Below are positions 39,320 through 49,023 of a stretch of 64,000 bases of DNA, one piece after another. The DNA lies in the NCBI GenBank assembly GCA_020249505.1, contig JADCFN010000021.1, positions 19,644 through 83,643 of the forward strand. The letters are read 5' to 3'. This stretch comes from Roseomonas sp. GTDB lineage: Bacteria > Pseudomonadota > Alphaproteobacteria > Acetobacterales > Acetobacteraceae. Position numbers and translations under genes: made by a program. Under the pieces are notes generated by a model. It did not search any database and was not told where the DNA came from. It was given only the letters and a program-made list of their open reading frames with translations. Position 1 is the first letter of the stretch; each line of letters opens with the position of its first letter.

Positions 39320-41239
39320 ATGGCGCGGCGCGGGACACTTTTGGGTTCACTCAACGAAATCAGCTCTCGGGATCAAGAGCTGAAGGCTGGTATATCTGCC
39401 GTTGGCGTCCTTTATGTCGCGGCCCCGGACGATGCGGTTTCAGCCCTTGATTTTTACGGCGCTGGCCTGGGGCTTCAGCCTTGGCCGATGGTGGCGGCTG
39501 GTTTCGGGACGTATGTCGCCCCGTCCCTGGATGTCTTGATGGGCGCTTCCTGGGCTGTGCCCGCCGTGGTCGCTCAAGGCCAGGATGCGGGAGCGCCTAT
39601 GCCCCAAGGGGCTGAAGGTCCTGCAATGACCATTCAGGCCGTCCCGAATGATGCGCTCTATATGGATGGCAGCCTGTGGGGAATGTATGGCGGTGCCTCA
39701 AGCCCCGCCAATGAATTTGGCAGCCAGGCGGCGGAAGCCTGGGCGCAGGGCCATACTGGTTCCATGACCAATGTCATTGGTGTGGTCGATTTCGGCATAG
39801 ATTACACGCACCCTGACCTTTACCTGAATATCTGGCTCAACCAGCGTGAAATCCCGACAAGCCTGCGCGCATCGCTTTCCGATATTGATTCTGATGGACT
39901 GATTACCTTTCGTGATCTGAACGGGTCCGCCAATACGACCTATGTCTTGGACTATAACGGCAATGGCCGCATTGAAGCTGGTGACTTGCTGAATGACACC
40001 CGCTGGGAAAACGGCGCTGATGAAGATGGAAATGGTTATCTGGATGATCTGATTGGTTGGGATTTTTTCGATAATGACAATGATCCCATGGATGGTGACG
40101 GGCACGGCACGCATGTGGCCGGTACCATCGGCGCCATGGGTGGGAATGGCATTGGTGTTGTTGGTGTCAATTGGAATGTTCAGTTGGTCGCACTTCAAAT
40201 TTTCTCTGCTGATGGTGACTTTGCGGGTGATGTGGCCGCGATCAATTACTTCACGGGGGCGGCCATCAATGCAAGGGCCGCCGGCAGTGTGGAAAACTTT
40301 ATTGCTACGAATAATTCCTGGGGAGGCGGTCCGTACGAACAGACGTTGCTGGATGCCATCACGGCGGCAGCGCAGCAGGATATTTTGTTTGTAGGGGCAG
40401 CGGGAAACTACACCAGCAATAACGACGCATCGCCAAGCTACCCTGACGGCTATTCGACTGCTCCGACCACGGGTTATGAGGCGGTGATTTCGGTTGCTTC
40501 CATTACCAGCACTGGAAGCCTTTCTGATTTTTCCAATTTTGGCGCGACTTCTGTGGATATTGCTGCACCAGGAAGTGAAATTTGGTCAACGATGCCCAAT
40601 GGACAGTACGAATCCTCTGACGGCACTTCCATGGCCACGCCGCATGTCACAGGCGCAATTGCTCTTTATGCTTCGCTTTTCCCCAACGCGACGGGCGCAC
40701 AAATCAGGGAAGCATTGCTTAGTAGCGTCACCTTTACAGCGTCGCTCAATGATCGTGTGGCAACCGACGGTCGATTGAATATCCCGGCCATGTTGGCTGT
40801 CGCGCCGCCGGTGACGGAGTTCGCCGATTGGCTTGACGGATCAAAAAACGCTGACAATCTCAGCGGATTGGGGGGTAATGATATGCTGAAAGCCGGCAAT
40901 GGCGCCGACACGCTGGATGGCGGCGCTGGCGCCGACACGCTGGACGGCGGCGCAGGCAACGACCTCTTCATTATCTCCGACACCCTCGACAGCATTATCG
41001 AAACCGCCGGCGGTGGCGCGGATACCATCATCACCCCCTTCAGCATGACCATGCCGGAACAGGTGGAGGCAATGCGTATCGCCTCAGATGTTTCGGGCAT
41101 CACCATCACCGGTGGCGCGGGTAATGACATGCTGATCGGCAATGGGCTGACCAATAATTTCAGCGGCGGCGCGGGAGATGACGTGATCCTGGCAGGCAAC
41201 GTGACGCTTGCAGATATCTACGCACTTTTTGCAACCTAG
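39320..41239 (+). CDS. S8-family (subtilisin-like) serine peptidase with C-terminal RTX Ca2+-binding repeats
   Basis: IGVVDFGIDYTHPDL, GHGTHVAGTIGAMGG, GTSMATPHVTGAIALYAS; GGNDMLKAGNGADTLDGGAGADTLDGGAGNDLF. Confidence 0.95.
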   Translation: MARRGTLLGSLNEISSRDQELKAGISAVGVLYVAAPDDAVSALDFYGAGLGLQPWPMVAAGFGTYVAPSLDVLMGASWAVPAVVAQGQDAGAPMPQGAEGPAMTIQAVPNDALYMDGSLWGMYGGASSPANEFGSQAAEAWAQGHTGSMTNVIGVVDFGIDYTHPDLYLNIWLNQREIPTSLRASLSDIDSDGLITFRDLNGSANTTYVLDYNGNGRIEAGDLLNDTRWENGADEDGNGYLDDLIGWDFFDNDNDPMDGDGHGTHVAGTIGAMGGNGIGVVGVNWNVQLVALQIFSADGDFAGDVAAINYFTGAAINARAAGSVENFIATNNSWGGGPYEQTLLDAITAAAQQDILFVGAAGNYTSNNDASPSYPDGYSTAPTTGYEAVISVASITSTGSLSDFSNFGATSVDIAAPGSEIWSTMPNGQYESSDGTSMATPHVTGAIALYASLFPNATGAQIREALLSSVTFTASLNDRVATDGRLNIPAMLAVAPPVTEFADWLDGSKNADNLSGLGGNDMLKAGNGADTLDGGAGADTLDGGAGNDLFIISDTLDSIIETAGGGADTIITPFSMTMPEQVEAMRIASDVSGITITGGAGNDMLIGNGLTNNFSGGAGDDVILAGNVTLADIYALFAT

Positions 41240-41244
41240 CTGCG

Positions 41245-42414
41245 CTACCTCCGCGCCAAATCCCGCCTGAACCAAACAAAAAGCCCAAGCCCCACGCCCA
41301 ACGCCGCGACCGCAAAGAAAACCGGCGCTGTCGCGCTGCCCGTGACATCCCTCAACCATCCGGCAAAGGCCGGGCAGCCGGTGCAGCCGGCATAGAACCA
41401 AACGAAATACACACCCAAGCCCCGCGCGCGGCGTTCCGGCGCCACGGCCTCGGCTGCCAATGCCGAAAACACGGTGATGGGCAGCGCATAGCAGAAGCCA
41501 TGCAGCAGGCCGAGAAGCGGCGCCCAAGAAGCATCAGCCAATGGCAAGGCAAGCGCGGCCAGCATCGCAAGCAAACTCGCGACTATGGTCATCGGCCCTG
41601 CAACGCCTGTGCGGCGCGCAAGCCAGGCACCTGCCGGCACCGCCAGCAAATTGGACCAGGAAATAAGGGAGGTTGCGAAGCTCGCCTCCGCCAGGCCAAG
41701 CCCGCGCGCCATCAGCATGGGCGGCGCGAAGCTCACCAGCACCATATAGGCGCCATTCACCAGTGCCCAGCAGGCGCCGGCCAGGCACATGCGGCGAAAC
41801 TCGGCCTGCGTCAGCGCGCTGGCTGTGCTGGCGCTAATTGGCACAGCGCGCGGTTCCGGCCCGCGGGCGAGAGCTACCGCGATGAAGGCGATACCGGCGG
41901 CAAAGGCCGCGACCTGATAGGGAAATTGCCATCCATGATCAGGCACAAAGCCGGGCAGGGCGGCCTGCGCCGCGGCGATGCCTAGTGGCCAGCCCAGCAC
42001 ATAAACCGCCATGGCAGGGAAAAGGTCTCGGCCAATGAAACGGTCCTGCACCATTTTCGTGAGCAGCAAGATCACCAGCAGCGTGCCAAGGCCCATGAGC
42101 AACCGCCCCGTTACCAGCAGCGCTACTTCTTCCGCACGCGTCGAAACAAGTGCCCCCAGGATCAGCAGCAAAATCCCAAGCAGCACACCGCGCCTATCGC
42201 CCAAGCGCCGCGCGACTAGGCCGAGCGGATAGGCAAGGAAAAGCCCCGGCAACCAGAACAAACCAACCAGCGTGCCAAAGCCTGCCCAATCCAGTGCGAA
42301 GGCATCCACCAAAGCGGGGCCAGCCGCGCCGGGCGCCTGGAACATCGCGCCCAAGGCGGCGCGGAGGATGAAGACCGCCAGCAAAAACGCAGCAGCTGAC
42401 TTCAGAAAATCCAT
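41245..42414 (-). CDS. MFS transporter
   Basis: 12-TM-like pattern, GLVARRLGDRRGVLLGILLLILGAL; start trimmed to MDFLKSA. Confidence 0.9.
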   Translation of the reverse strand: MDFLKSAAAFLLAVFILRAALGAMFQAPGAAGPALVDAFALDWAGFGTLVGLFWLPGLFLAYPLGLVARRLGDRRGVLLGILLLILGALVSTRAEEVALLVTGRLLMGLGTLLVILLLTKMVQDRFIGRDLFPAMAVYVLGWPLGIAAAQAALPGFVPDHGWQFPYQVAAFAAGIAFIAVALARGPEPRAVPISASTASALTQAEFRRMCLAGACWALVNGAYMVLVSFAPPMLMARGLGLAEASFATSLISWSNLLAVPAGAWLARRTGVAGPMTIVASLLAMLAALALPLADASWAPLLGLLHGFCYALPITVFSALAAEAVAPERRARGLGVYFVWFYAGCTGCPAFAGWLRDVTGSATAPVFFAVAALGVGLGLFVWFRRDLARR

Positions 42415-42788
42415 ATCAGCCGCGCCTTCGCCCCGCGCCGCAGCGCGACCATCGCGTTTTGCCGAAACATGCGCGCAAGGCGCTTGCCGCGCGCAGCACA
42501 GATGCCGATGAAATAATGCGCTTCCCACCAGCACTTGGCGCCGCCCTTGCCTTCAACAAGGGGTAAACCCCGCAAGCGTTCGCGCAACGCCGCATGGCGC
42601 CGAGCATTCCAGCCTGATGGCATACGCCGGCTGAAGGGATTGCCGGCGGCGATGAAAACGCCCTCTGGCACGCGCCAGCAGCGCAGCAGCGCATCCAAGG
42701 CTGGCGCACGCTGACCGATGCGCGCGATATCCTCGCCCGCGTAATAGCAGGAAGCGCGATAGTCGCGTTCAAGCCTTGCTCTGCGCAT
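42402..42788 (-). CDS. DUF3293-like hypothetical protein
   Basis: FIAAGNPFSRRMPSGWNARRHAALRERLRGLPLVEGKGGAKCWWEAHYFIG; overlaps its neighbours. Confidence 0.65.
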   Translation of the reverse strand: MRRARLERDYRASCYYAGEDIARIGQRAPALDALLRCWRVPEGVFIAAGNPFSRRMPSGWNARRHAALRERLRGLPLVEGKGGAKCWWEAHYFIGICAARGKRLARMFRQNAMVALRRGAKARLIWIF

Positions 42789-43978
42789 CATCTGAGCTGC
42801 ATCAGGATGCCCTTGAGGTAGGCGCTTTCGGGCAACATGGGGTGCAGCGGGTGATCGGGGCCTGCGCCGCCCATATGCAGGATGCGCGCTTCCCGCCCCG
42901 CGCGCTGCACGCCCCAGGCGACAGCATCGGCAAATTCACCCGGCGCGACGTGATGGCTGCAGGATGCGATGAAGAAAAAGCCGCCCTTTTCCACCAAAGT
43001 CGCGCCAAGCCGCGCCAACTTGCCATACGCGCGCAATGCCGCCGGTTGATCCTTGCGTGCCTTGGCGAAGGCCGGCGGGTCCGTGATCACGACACCAAAA
43101 CGCTTGCCCGCACCGACCATGCGTTCCAAGGCTTCCAGGGCTTCGGCCTTTTGTGTTTCCACGCGATCCGCGACGCCATTGCGCTGTGCCGCTTCCAGCG
43201 CCAATGCCAGCGCTGCTTCGCTGCGATCCAACAGCGTGACATGGGAAGCCCCGGCGACGGCCGCGGAAATACCAAAGCCGCCCGTATGGCAGAAGGCGTC
43301 CAGAACGGTCACGCCCTTTGCCAACCGCGCCACACGGGCGCGATGTTCGCGCTGGTCAAAGAACCAACCGGTCTTCTGCCCACCGAGCGGATCAACGGCG
43401 AAGGAAAGCCCGCTTTCCTCAACGGAAATCATACCCGTTTCGCCATGCAGGAGCTTGGTTTCCTCGGCCAAGCCCTCCAGCGCGCGCACGGCGCTGTCAT
43501 TGCGCGCAATCACCATGCGGGGCGCGATCAGCGCGTGCAGCGCTTCCAGGATCAGCGGTGTGGCGGCTTCCATGCCGGCACTATTGGCCTGGATCGTCAC
43601 CGCATCGCCGTAGCGATCAATCACGAGGCCCGGCAGCCCATCCGCTTCGGCATGGATCAGGCGATAATGCGGCCGGTCGAACAGCTTTTCGCGCAAGTTC
43701 AGCGCTTCCTGCAGGCGCTGCTTGAACCAGGCCGCGTCACACACGGCATCCGGGTTGCGGTCCAGCTTGCGCGCGGCAATCAGCGAATGCGGGTTGAAAT
43801 GCCAAGCGCCATGCTTGACGCCATCATCGCCTTCCAGCCGCACAAGACTACCCAGCGGCAGCGCTTTGGCCGCCGGCGTCATGGCGATTTCATTGGAAAA
43901 CGCCCAAGGGTGGCCAGCCTTCACGCGGCGGTCTCGGCCAGGGAGCAAGCGGATCAGGGGCGGCGGGTTAGTGTTCAT
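42788..43978 (-). CDS. Class I SAM-dependent rRNA methyltransferase (RlmI-like)
   Basis: N-terminal PUA-like segment (RLLPGRDRRVKAGHPWAFSNEI), VLDAFCHTGGFGISAAVAGA, FGVVITDPPAFAKARKD. Confidence 0.92.
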   Translation of the reverse strand: MNTNPPPLIRLLPGRDRRVKAGHPWAFSNEIAMTPAAKALPLGSLVRLEGDDGVKHGAWHFNPHSLIAARKLDRNPDAVCDAAWFKQRLQEALNLREKLFDRPHYRLIHAEADGLPGLVIDRYGDAVTIQANSAGMEAATPLILEALHALIAPRMVIARNDSAVRALEGLAEETKLLHGETGMISVEESGLSFAVDPLGGQKTGWFFDQREHRARVARLAKGVTVLDAFCHTGGFGISAAVAGASHVTLLDRSEAALALALEAAQRNGVADRVETQKAEALEALERMVGAGKRFGVVITDPPAFAKARKDQPAALRAYGKLARLGATLVEKGGFFFIASCSHHVAPGEFADAVAWGVQRAGREARILHMGGAGPDHPLHPMLPESAYLKGILMQLR

Positions 43979-44020
43979 GGACAGACCATGGCGCGCGGCG
44001 GCGTATCCCGCAATGCGCGA

Positions 44021-44908
44021 TCAGCCGCGTACCGCCAGCACCACACCGGACAATACCAGTGTAAGCGCCAGGATTTCGCGGAAGCCAAAGGGCTCGTCCA
44101 GGAACAACGCAGCACCCACCACGCCGACCACAGGCGTGATGACCGTACCAAGCGATGCAAGTGACGCCGGCAGCATTTTGAGCGCCGCGAACCAGGAAAG
44201 ATAGCAAAGCCCAAGGGCGAAGACGCCGCCATAAATCAGCAAGCCAATACCCAGCGCGGATACATGGCTGAAATCGAATGGGTCAAAAACGGCCGCGGCG
44301 ATGAACAGCGGCGCCACGCCAATCCCCACCTGCCAGGCGACAGAACTTGATGGCGGCAGGCCAAGCGGCATGCGCTTGGTCAGCACGGTGCCCAGTGCAA
44401 ACAGCACGGCCGAGCCCAAGCCCAAGGCGACGCCGGGCAGCTTTGCAATGCCAAGATCAAGCCCCTTGCCCAGCACCAGATAAACCAGGCCCGAAAGCGC
44501 CAGCACCAGCGCCAGAATGCGGGCCAGACTTGGTTTTTCCCCCAGTATAATCCAAGCAAAAACCGCAGCCCAGACCGGCATGGTGTAGCAAATGATGGTT
44601 GCCTCAGACGCCGAAAGCCAGAGCAGCGAAAAGCTCGCAAGCCCCATCCAGGCCGTGACATTCAGAAGCGAAATCAGCGCGAGCCTGCCCCAAATCGCGC
44701 GCGGCACCACAAGGCTTTGCTTTTGTGCCAGCACCACCACCAGCAGCACAATGAAGCCAAGCCCGCCGCCAATCGCGCGGGTCGTAAGCGGCGGCAATTC
44801 CGCTAACAACACCTTCATCGCCGGCCAATTCATGCCCCAGCCGACAGTCGTGATCACCAGTAGCAGGAAGCCCACCGATGGGGGGCGTTGTGGCATGCCC
44901 GCCATCAA
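44021..44908 (-). CDS. DMT-superfamily EamA-family transporter
   Basis: Two EamA repeats: VITTVGWGMNWPAMKVLLAELPPLTTRA and LGTVITPVVGVVGAALFLDEPFGFREILALTLVLSGVVL. Confidence 0.93.
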   Translation of the reverse strand: MMAGMPQRPPSVGFLLLVITTVGWGMNWPAMKVLLAELPPLTTRAIGGGLGFIVLLVVVLAQKQSLVVPRAIWGRLALISLLNVTAWMGLASFSLLWLSASEATIICYTMPVWAAVFAWIILGEKPSLARILALVLALSGLVYLVLGKGLDLGIAKLPGVALGLGSAVLFALGTVLTKRMPLGLPPSSSVAWQVGIGVAPLFIAAAVFDPFDFSHVSALGIGLLIYGGVFALGLCYLSWFAALKMLPASLASLGTVITPVVGVVGAALFLDEPFGFREILALTLVLSGVVLAVRG

Positions 44909-45510
44909 AAACGGTAGCGCGCACCGACGCTGAGAAAATCCGCCCCATTGGTCGAGCCATTGATGAGACCAAAGACACCGGAGCGATGATGCAGGCGGAA
45001 CAGCATTTCAAGCTGCGGCGTTGAGGGTGCCGCCAAAGTCAACTCAATCGAAAAATAGTTCAGCCAATTCGATGATTTGCCGTCCTTGCTAACTTCGGCG
45101 GGCGAGAGATTGGCAACATAGGAAGGGCCGATCGGATAGACGGCGAAGCTGGTTGTCAAAAAATCATTCCAGGGAAATTGACGCCAGCGCAGGCCAAGCG
45201 CGGCATAGGCTTCGGCGCTATTATTGTCACCAAAGCGCCGCCCCAAGCCACCTTCCACTTCAATGTCCAAATGGTTCAGCACCGTGGTCAGGCGCCGATT
45301 ATAAGACCCCGAGAGAATATAGATGGAATCGGTACGCGTGTCCCAAGGCGAAAAGACGATATCGCTGAACACATCGGGGGAGAAGATGCCACCTAGTATC
45401 GCCACCCCATTATCGCGGCGTGGCGGTGCTTCAGGCTTCGCAGCCAACCCGGGAATGACGCTACTCAGCAAGAAGAACGCCAAAGCGGCGCGGCATAACC
45501 TCAGCCTCAT
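44905..45510 (-). CDS. Outer-membrane beta-barrel protein, possibly PagL-like acyloxyacyl hydrolase/lipid A deacylase
   Basis: Signal peptide; C-terminal RLHHRSGVFGLINGSTNGADFLSVGARYRF with H-x-S and terminal Phe. Confidence 0.55.
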   Translation of the reverse strand: MRLRLCRAALAFFLLSSVIPGLAAKPEAPPRRDNGVAILGGIFSPDVFSDIVFSPWDTRTDSIYILSGSYNRRLTTVLNHLDIEVEGGLGRRFGDNNSAEAYAALGLRWRQFPWNDFLTTSFAVYPIGPSYVANLSPAEVSKDGKSSNWLNYFSIELTLAAPSTPQLEMLFRLHHRSGVFGLINGSTNGADFLSVGARYRF

Positions 45511-46292
45511 TGTGTGAAATCCGGCTCTTCACGCGCCAGAATGCGCTTGATGCTTTCCAGATGCAGCTTGGCACTTTCACGATCGCCTTCGCGCATTTGC
45601 GCATAGGTGCGTGCGGCCATCTCGGCCGGCACGGGCTTCAGCTTGCGCCCGGTGGACATGGCCAGGCACTGCGCTTCGGCGGCGCGTTCCAGGTAGTAAA
45701 GATCATCCCAGGCTTCGGCCACGGTCGCGCCCACCACCATGACACCGTGGTTTTTCATGAAGACGATATCGGCATCGCCTATGGAAGCGGCAATGCGGTC
45801 ACCCTCACTCTCATCCAAGGCAAGGCCGTTATAATCTTCATCCACCAAAGTACGGCCATAGAATTTAAGCGAACTTTGCCCGGCCCAGGCCAAGGGCGGG
45901 CCTTCCAGCATGGCAAGGGCGGTCGCGTTCGGCATATGGGTATGGAAGGCTGCCTTGGCGCGCGGCTTGTTCAGATGCATCCGCGCATGGATGTAGAAAG
46001 CGGTCGCTTCCGGCACGCCATCGCCGGCCACCACATTGCCCTTGAAGTCGCAGACCAGCAGGCGGGAGGCGGTGATTTCCGAAAAGGCCCAGCCATAGGG
46101 GTTCACCAGGAATAGATCATCGCGCCCCGGCACCACGAAGGAGAAGTGGTTGCAAATCCCCTCATGCAGGCCAAGCCGTGCGGCCATACGGAAACAGGCC
46201 GCCAAATCCACCCGCGCGGCGCGCACGGCTTCCGCATCCAATTCGGAGTTTCGCAGAATGGCAGGGGCGGAGGGTTCAAGCGCATGGGCCAT
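45507..46292 (-). CDS. Class II aldolase/adducin family protein
   Basis: LHEGICNHFSFVVPGRDDLFLVNPYGWAFSEITASRLLVCD, FHTHMPNATALAML, FMKNHGVMVVGATVAEAWDDLYYLERAAEAQ. Confidence 0.93.
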   Translation of the reverse strand: MAHALEPSAPAILRNSELDAEAVRAARVDLAACFRMAARLGLHEGICNHFSFVVPGRDDLFLVNPYGWAFSEITASRLLVCDFKGNVVAGDGVPEATAFYIHARMHLNKPRAKAAFHTHMPNATALAMLEGPPLAWAGQSSLKFYGRTLVDEDYNGLALDESEGDRIAASIGDADIVFMKNHGVMVVGATVAEAWDDLYYLERAAEAQCLAMSTGRKLKPVPAEMAARTYAQMREGDRESAKLHLESIKRILAREEPDFTQ

Positions 46293-46337
46293 GATGTTTC
46301 TCCTGAAGGCAGGCATGGGTTAGAATTGGGGGGTAAG

Positions 46338-47114
46338 ATGCACATGGGGGCCATGAAGATGCAACGCCGCGCCTTACTCGCAGCCCTGGCCATGCCGCTG
46401 CCCGCTTTGGCGCAGGCCGAGCCCTTGAAGGTGCTGGGCACCGGCGCCGTTGCGGCTTCTGTCCGCGATATCGCCACGGCCTTCACCGCCCGCACCGGGC
46501 GCGCTGTGGCGCTGCAGACCGCCAATGCCGGCGTGGTTGCGCGCCGGCTGCGGGAAGGGGAGGCTGCCGATCTGGTGCTAAACAGTGCTGCGCAGATCAT
46601 CGCGCTTGGGAATGCGGGTTTGGTCGCAGGCGACAGCGCGCGCGAAATGGGCCGCATGCTGATTGGGGTGGCGGTGCGTGCAGGCGCGCCCATGCCCGAT
46701 ATCAGCACCGAAGCGGCGCTACGGGCGGCCATCCTGGCAGCCCCGATGATCGCCCATTCTGATCCCGCCACGGGGGCCACCGCCGGCACCCATGCGGCGC
46801 GGCTGATCGAAAGGCTGGGCGTGGCCGAGGCAATGCGCGGGCGGGTGCTGGTCTTTCCGGGCGGCGGCGCCGCGGTGGGCGCCGTGGCGGAAGGCCGCGC
46901 GGCGATGGCCATTTCCCAGATCAGCGAAATCATTGCCGTGCCGGGGGTGGCGCTGGTCGGGCCGCTGCCGGATAGCGCGCAGCTTGTCACCCCCTATCTG
47001 GGCGCCATCGCGACCCGTGCGGCGGATGCTGAAGGCGCGCGCGCCTTGCTGGAGGCGCTTACCGGCCCCGAAGGCCAGGCGCGCTTCCGCGCGGCAGGCT
47101 TCGCCGTGGGCTGA
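46338..47114 (+). CDS. Periplasmic substrate-binding protein (molybdate-ABC-like)
   Basis: Signal peptide MKMQRRALLAALAMPLPALAQAEPLKVLGTGAVAASVRDIATAFTARTGRAVALQTANAGVVARRLREGEAADLVLNSAAQI. Confidence 0.85.
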   Translation: MHMGAMKMQRRALLAALAMPLPALAQAEPLKVLGTGAVAASVRDIATAFTARTGRAVALQTANAGVVARRLREGEAADLVLNSAAQIIALGNAGLVAGDSAREMGRMLIGVAVRAGAPMPDISTEAALRAAILAAPMIAHSDPATGATAGTHAARLIERLGVAEAMRGRVLVFPGGGAAVGAVAEGRAAMAISQISEIIAVPGVALVGPLPDSAQLVTPYLGAIATRAADAEGARALLEALTGPEGQARFRAAGFAVG

Positions 47115-47183
47115 CACCCTCTGGACAGGGGGCGCTTCGCGCGCCAAAGGCAGGGCGAACCTAACCCGGGAAAGTAGCGGAAC

Positions 47184-48428
47184 ATGAGCGGCACAAATCA
47201 GCGCATTGATGGCAAGCGGCTTTGGGATAGTCTGATGGCGATGGCCGAAATCGGCGCCACGCCCAAGGGCGGCGTGAAGCGCCTGACGCTGACCGATGTG
47301 GACAAGGCCGGGCGGGATCGGTTTCGCGGCTGGTGCGAGGCTTTGGGCTTGACGGTGCGCGTTGATTCCATCGGCAATATGTTCGCCCGCCGCGAAGGCC
47401 GCGACCCTGCGCGCCTGCCTGTGCTTCTCGGCAGCCATCTGGACAGCCAGCCAACGGGCGGCAAATTCGATGGTGCGCTTGGCGTGATTGCAGGGCTTGA
47501 GGTCATGCGCAGCATCCATGACCTCAACATCGTCACCGAAGCGCCGATTGAATTGGTGAATTGGACCGATGAGGAAGGCAGCCGCTTCGGCCATTCGCTG
47601 ATGGGCAGCGGCGTTTGGGCCGGCATCTATACGCAGGAAAAGGCCTATGGGCTGCGCGATGTGGATGGCGTGAGCGTGGGTGATGCGCTGGACGCCATTG
47701 GCTACAAGGGCCCGCATAAGGCAGCCCCTTTCCCGGCCGATGCCTATTTCGAACTGCATATCGAACAAGGCCCGATCCTGGAACGCGAAGGCAAGCAGAT
47801 TGGCATTGTGACCGGCGCGCAGGCGCAGGTTTGGTATGACGCGGTGATCATCGGGCAGGATAGCCACGCCGGCACCACGCCGCCTTCCGCGCGGCGCGAT
47901 GCGCTGGTGGCGGCTGCGCGCGTGATTGAGCGCGTGGATGCGCTGATGCGCGCGCGGGGTGAGGATGGCCGCGGCACAGTGGGCTTCCTGCAAGTGCTGC
48001 CCGCCAGCCGCAATGTGGTGCCAGGCGAAGTGCGCTTCAGCGTGGAATTCCGCCACCCGTCAGACGCGCAAATCCAAGGCCTGGCCGAAAGCTTCCCGGA
48101 AGAAGCCCGCAAGCTTGTCGAAGCCAATGGCTGTAAGCTGGAATTGACCGAGCTGTTCCGCATCCCCGCCCAGCCTTTTGATGCTTCCTGCGTTGACTTG
48201 GTGCGCCAGGCCGCGAAGCGCCTTGGCTTGCCGTCACGCGAGATCATTTCGGGCGCGGGGCATGATGCGGTTTATGTCGCGCGTTCCGTGCCGACCGCGA
48301 TGATCTTCACGCCCTGCAAGGATGGGCTTTCACATAACGAAGCCGAAAGCATCATGCCGGAAGAAGCCGAAGCCGGCTGCCAGGTATTGTTTGAAGCGGT
48401 GGTGGCGCGGGCCAATCGCGCCTTGTGA
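47184..48428 (+). CDS. Zn-dependent M20 hydrolase: allantoate amidohydrolase / N-carbamoyl-L-amino-acid hydrolase family
   Basis: VLLGSHLDSQPTGGKFDGALGVIAGLEVMR, WTDEEGSRFGHSLMGS, YFELHIEQGPILEREG, SGAGHDAVYVARSVPTAMIF. Confidence 0.93.
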   Translation: MSGTNQRIDGKRLWDSLMAMAEIGATPKGGVKRLTLTDVDKAGRDRFRGWCEALGLTVRVDSIGNMFARREGRDPARLPVLLGSHLDSQPTGGKFDGALGVIAGLEVMRSIHDLNIVTEAPIELVNWTDEEGSRFGHSLMGSGVWAGIYTQEKAYGLRDVDGVSVGDALDAIGYKGPHKAAPFPADAYFELHIEQGPILEREGKQIGIVTGAQAQVWYDAVIIGQDSHAGTTPPSARRDALVAAARVIERVDALMRARGEDGRGTVGFLQVLPASRNVVPGEVRFSVEFRHPSDAQIQGLAESFPEEARKLVEANGCKLELTELFRIPAQPFDASCVDLVRQAAKRLGLPSREIISGAGHDAVYVARSVPTAMIFTPCKDGLSHNEAESIMPEEAEAGCQVLFEAVVARANRAL

Positions 48429-48488
48429 GGGGGGGGCCGCTAAGGGCCTAAAGACATTCTTCTCTATGCTCACTAGAGCATGCTGTGT

Positions 48489-48948
48489 TTATACGGAAGC
48501 GTAGCCTGAGTTAGCGAGGTAGTTGGCGCATTCGGTTGGGTTGACGAGGTCGAGGAGGGCGCCGGCCTTGCGCCAAGTTGCCTCGACGGTTCGCTGCTCG
48601 GCCGCGCGCATCAGGTGCTTGAGCTTGGCGAAGAGCTGCTCGATCGGGTTCATGTCCGGGCTGTAGGGCGGCAAGAATAGCAGGTGCGCGCCGGCCCGTC
48701 GGATGGCGCGGCGGGCGCGCTGTCCCGTGTGGCTGCCGAGGTTGTCGAGGATGACGATGTCGCCTGGTGCGAGCGTCGGCACCAGCACCTGCTCGACATA
48801 GGCGGTGAACAGGTCGGCGTTAATCGGTCCGTCGATCACGCAGGGCGCATCGACCCGGTCATGCCGCAGGGCATCGATGAAGGTCAGCGTCTTCCAGTGG
48901 CCATGCGGCACGCATGCATCCAGCCGTTGCCCGCGCAGCCCCCACCCG
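48489..48948 (-). pseudogene. IS630-family transposase, C-terminal fragment (copy A, 5' truncated)
   Basis: GWGLRGQRLDACVPHGHWKTLTFIDALRHDRVDAPCVIDGPINADLFTAYVEQVLVPTLAPGDIVILDNLGSHTG...LPPYSPDMNPIEQLFAKLKHL. Confidence 0.9.
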
Positions 48949-48951
48949 CGC

Positions 48952-49023
48952 CGGCTGGTCTTCATCGACGAGACCTAGATCAAGACCAACATGGCGCCGC
49001 TGCGGGCCTGGGGCCTGCGCGGC
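48952..49023 (+). pseudogene. IS630-family transposase internal fragment (copy B) with in-frame amber codon
   Basis: Plus strand reads RLVFIDET*IKTNMAPLRAWGLRG, matching the IS630 DDE 'FIDE(T)W' motif with TAG in place of Trp. Confidence 0.82.

Noticed and set aside
39320-41239. Contact-dependent or polymorphic toxin interpretation of the RTX protein
   Set aside because: A complete S8 catalytic triad explains the protein as a secreted protease; no immunity-like gene directly downstream.
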